Assembly (NCBI GenBank): GCA_942491105.1
Contig: CALNZX010000002.1
Location: 1-64,000, forward strand
Origin: JBBEAM01 sp942491105
Lineage (GTDB): Bacteria; Pseudomonadota; Alphaproteobacteria; Kiloniellales; DSM-21159
DNA: 64,000 bases
Reading direction: 5' to 3'
Shown: positions 62,401 through 64,000 of the stretch, one piece after another
Layout of the letters: each line of letters begins with the position of its first letter
Position numbering within the stretch: the first letter of the stretch is position 1
Made by a program: the position numbers and the translations under genes
The notes under the pieces: generated by a model
Databases searched by the model: none
Seen by the model: the letters and a program-made list of their open reading frames with translations, nothing else
What the model was told of the DNA's origin: nothing

Positions 62401-63883
62401 CGGCAAGCTCGATTTCGCCCTCGGCGGAAATCTCGACACCGCCGCCATAGAGCGCCAGATCGAGGCCTGAAACGCGCTGGAATTCAGAGTCCACCTCGGC
62501 CTGCAGCGACCAGTCTATGGCCTTGGTGACGCTTTCCGCGCCTTCGAGCTGGGCCGCGCGCAGGCCCTCGAAACGCCCGGAGCCCTCGATCCGCCATGTC
62601 TTGCCCGCCGCGGCCGTTAGCGCAATCTCGCCAGCCAGCTTGTCGAGCGTCGCCTCCTGATAGCCGATGCCCGCGCCGGCCAGCTTCACGCCGAACGCGG
62701 GCCTGTCGAGCGTACCGCCGGCGGTCAGGTCGATGGCGAGCGTCCGCGCCGTGAGCGGCAGGCCGAAGGCCCCGGCCAGGACTGCGGTTTGCGGATCGAT
62801 ACGCAGCGCCGCCGAGAGATCGCCGCTGGCCAGATCGAGCTGTCCGGAGCCGGCAAGCCTGCCCGCCGGCGCCTCGATCGCGAGCGTGGTCAGCTCGAGC
62901 GCCTCCCCGTCCGTCAGCGTAAGCTCGGCCAGGAAACGCGTTTCCGGCGCGGCCAAGGGGCGCAGTTCCGGCGGCAGCAGACCCGCAACCCGTAAGGCGC
63001 CGGACAGCGAGGCGCGCAGCGGCGTCAGGCTGGTCAGCTCAATATCGCTCTCGAGTTCGCCGGCCGCGCCCGCCTCGGCGCGCAGCTTGCCCTGCCAGGT
63101 TCCAATCGGTCCCGCGCCCCGCAGATCGAGGGACAGCGGCGGCAGATCGGGAATCCCGGCCAGCCGCGCGATCAGCCCGCCGGCCGGCTCCTCGGCCTGC
63201 AGGGAAAGATCGAGGCTTTCCTCGCCTGGACGATAGAGGGCGGCAAGCAGAATTTGGCCGGGCGTGCCGTCGCGGCGCAGGATTTCGATCCTGGTCGAGA
63301 TGCCGTCCGGCCGCGTCGCCGAAATCTCGCCGGCAAGGCTAAGGCGCGCCTCGGCGCCGAGCAGCGGCGCGCCAAGCACAAGCTCGTCGAGCCGCAGCTC
63401 TTCCAGAACGAGATCGAACGGCAAGGGATCGAGGCTGCCTGGCGCGGCCGAGTCCTCCGGGGTCTCCTGCGGCGGCGCCAAGGGCGCCCGGAACAGCTCC
63501 AGCCGGTCCGCCGCCAGGCGCGCGATCCGCAGCTCGCCAGCGAACAGCGCCGCCGGGCTCCACCGCAGGGCCGCCCGGTCGAGCCGCAGCCAGATGCCCT
63601 CGGCATCGGCGATCTCGACATCGCGCAGGATGAATTCGCTGAACAGGCTGCCTTCCAGGGCGCCGATCTCGAGGTCGCTCCCCGGCGCGCTGGCCGCGTC
63701 CTCGATCATGCCGGCCAGGCTGCTTCGCCCGGTTTCGGTCGAGAGGAAAACCAGCCCTCCGGCGATCGCAAGCAGGCCCAGGCAGAACAGCCCGGCGACG
63801 GCCCATAGCGCGGCACGCAGCCAGGACCTGGAGCCACCGGTGGCCTGCCCCCCAGCTCCGCGTGTCGTCTGCTTGCTTGACAT
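59438..63883 (-). CDS. tamB: TamB, inner-membrane-anchored translocation and assembly protein
   Basis: 1481 residues. One N-terminal membrane anchor (AALWAVAGLFCLGLLAIAGGLVFL) and then long beta-rich AsmA/TamB-type repeats. The C-terminal DUF490 region has VRGQLRPVRGNFSFAGKTFELQEGSITLLGG and EIVSRILFERGTAQLSAAEAFQL, and ends VGVRWEWDY. TamB spans the periplasm and works with TamA in outer-membrane protein insertion or lipid transport. Length is typical for alphaproteobacteria. The tamA stop lies 20 bases upstream of its start, so they form an operon. Confidence 0.95.
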   Translation of the reverse strand: MSSKQTTRGAGGQATGGSRSWLRAALWAVAGLFCLGLLAIAGGLVFLSTETGRSSLAGMIEDAASAPGSDLEIGALEGSLFSEFILRDVEIADAEGIWLRLDRAALRWSPAALFAGELRIARLAADRLELFRAPLAPPQETPEDSAAPGSLDPLPFDLVLEELRLDELVLGAPLLGAEARLSLAGEISATRPDGISTRIEILRRDGTPGQILLAALYRPGEESLDLSLQAEEPAGGLIARLAGIPDLPPLSLDLRGAGPIGTWQGKLRAEAGAAGELESDIELTSLTPLRASLSGALRVAGLLPPELRPLAAPETRFLAELTLTDGEALELTTLAIEAPAGRLAGSGQLDLASGDLSAALRIDPQTAVLAGAFGLPLTARTLAIDLTAGGTLDRPAFGVKLAGAGIGYQEATLDKLAGEIALTAAAGKTWRIEGSGRFEGLRAAQLEGAESVTKAIDWSLQAEVDSEFQRVSGLDLALYGGGVEISAEGEIELAALTGDATVEFSVADLAVLSGLAGTPLAGALDGEALLASDAAGGARMTLGASLKNFDSGGLQLAQSLGAEIVLFAEGESSASGAVTLHSLELDGADLALSAQGVADLADDSLAASYSLEARDLSRFSALAGTQLAGSGRIEGELGGSLAAPEVTARVHAQDLTLAGQSFPEITASLMAGNLVEAPAGTVEFQARTPYGRISGSAAALLAEENLEVSELVLETPKGESLRAKLTLPLAAGPISGELRGRFPNLELVSALTGLRVQGSGEIAIDLAARDGRQSAKLTGGFRELALAQEDGTALRLQAFDLDASAREGAEEEYLLEAAAELRGFAAQGVTLESLRLTAAGPLSELALTAEGTGAADSAAGEALAFSTAAQVNLSGPLSGSIARLQASLGARSAALNAPVNFTTSEDGFSVSALDLSIGAGRLTGTAEVAGKTVDAELRLIELPLDFLQPLLQGPELQGTLSAEASLRGAAAAPAGDYRIDIEGFRVVRRFSSELTPLALNLSGRLGDGTLTAEGRISGLSEGQDATLSAALPLRLSLAPFAVELPESEPITAALRWQGQVAPLMARLPVDDHRLEGEADIDLRLAGSLAAPELRGALLLSGATYENFVSGTLLEDMEMELAAEGDRLTIRTLTANDGEGGRLSGSGAFAVSESADSEVSASLAFSEATVIRRDDLEAKVSGDFAVEGDLGRLELTGDLTGDKIEVRLIDRLPPSVAELQVTEINTGESAAQAMAREAEEAQVSTPMEIALDLEVSLPGRVFIRGRGLDSEWEGEFQVSGTAENPSVRGQLRPVRGNFSFAGKTFELQEGSITLLGGSDLNPELNLSAVYSASNIEARVQVYGSAKDPEFELTSTPSLPQEEIVSRILFERGTAQLSAAEAFQLSTTIASLSGEGGPGIIDQARQSLGLDVLSFGAGEEGSLGEVEAGKYIADGVFVGVRQGATPQSTSAVVEVEVTPNITVESENKSTGDTSVGVRWEWDY

Positions 63884-63903
63884 CTATCCTTCGCTATCGC
63901 CCA

Positions 63904-64000
63904 TCAGAAGGACTGCCCGATGGAAACGTAGAATTGAAATGTGTCGTCCACGGGGCGCCCGTTGATCGGGAAGGCCAGGTCCAGACGTACGGGACCTATG
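63904..64000 (-). CDS. tamA: TamA, C-terminal fragment
   Basis: The last 31 codons before the stop at 63904 read a BamA/TamA-type barrel end: GPVRLDLAFPING, then DDTFQFYVSIGQSF. The terminal Phe is the usual barrel-assembly signal. The rest lies beyond the right edge. Its position just before tamB confirms the identification. Confidence 0.85.
   Translation of the reverse strand, partial: IGPVRLDLAFPINGRPVDDTFQFYVSIGQSF

Overview
This window looks like chromosomal DNA of a GC-rich alphaproteobacterium, most likely a Rhodospirillales/Kiloniellales-type lineage. That placement rests on an MmcB-type DNA-repair protein, a CtrA-like TTAA-N7-TTAA site, a LapG/BTLCP-family protease, a tamB-tamA pair, and NoeA-like and betaine-use genes of the kind found in that group. 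I saw no tRNA, rRNA, CRISPR array or insertion sequence.

Layout. (1) 1-3.5 kb: the 3' part of a type I secretion ABC transporter on the minus strand (broken by many one-base shifts), an AT-rich divergent promoter region, and a frameshifted secreted protein. (2) 3.6-34 kb: a large Wzx/Wzy-type exopolysaccharide locus. It holds an outer-membrane barrel, a Wza-like export protein, a Wzc-like tyrosine kinase, an O-antigen ligase/polymerase, the initiating sugar-phosphate transferase, a PPP phosphatase, a nucleotidyltransferase-like protein, GalE, UDP-xylose synthase, methyltransferases, a second polymerase candidate, a flippase, six GT4-type transferases, a beta-propeller protein, an asparagine synthetase and an acetyltransferase. 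Embedded at 11.8-14.7 kb is a divergent pair: a LapG-like calcium/cysteine protease and a membrane protein with a PAS domain and a catalytically degenerate HD-GYP domain. (3) 34-41.5 kb: a six-gene operon of GT-C-like membrane proteins, a GT2 enzyme, a methyltransferase-GtrA fusion, GmhA and HldE, suggesting heptose and lipid-linked sugar decoration. (4) 41.5-45.2 kb: MmcB, then a compact unfamiliar module of two small Tat-signal-like peptides with the same cysteine-bounded proline-rich core, a TauD-like 2-oxoglutarate dioxygenase and a TPR/ATP-grasp protein. It resembles an exported, post-translationally modified peptide system. (5) 45.3-49.5 kb: an MscS channel and a trio of alkaline-phosphatase-superfamily membrane enzyme, NoeA-like methyltransferase and small membrane peptide. 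(6) 49.7-58.1 kb: a DeoR-type regulator divergent from a quaternary-amine (choline/betaine) ABC transporter, a choline-kinase-like enzyme and a dimethylglycine-dehydrogenase-like enzyme. (7) 58.2-64 kb: a CPA1 antiporter, TamB, and the last codons of TamA.

How it fits together. Regions 2 and 3 make, modify, polymerise and export a surface polysaccharide. The secretion transporter, LapG-like protease and degenerate HD-GYP receptor could control a surface adhesin in the same sessile/motile decision. The strongest candidate for something undescribed is the 42.1-45.2 kb peptide/dioxygenase/ATP-grasp module; the protease/degenerate-HD-GYP pair is second.
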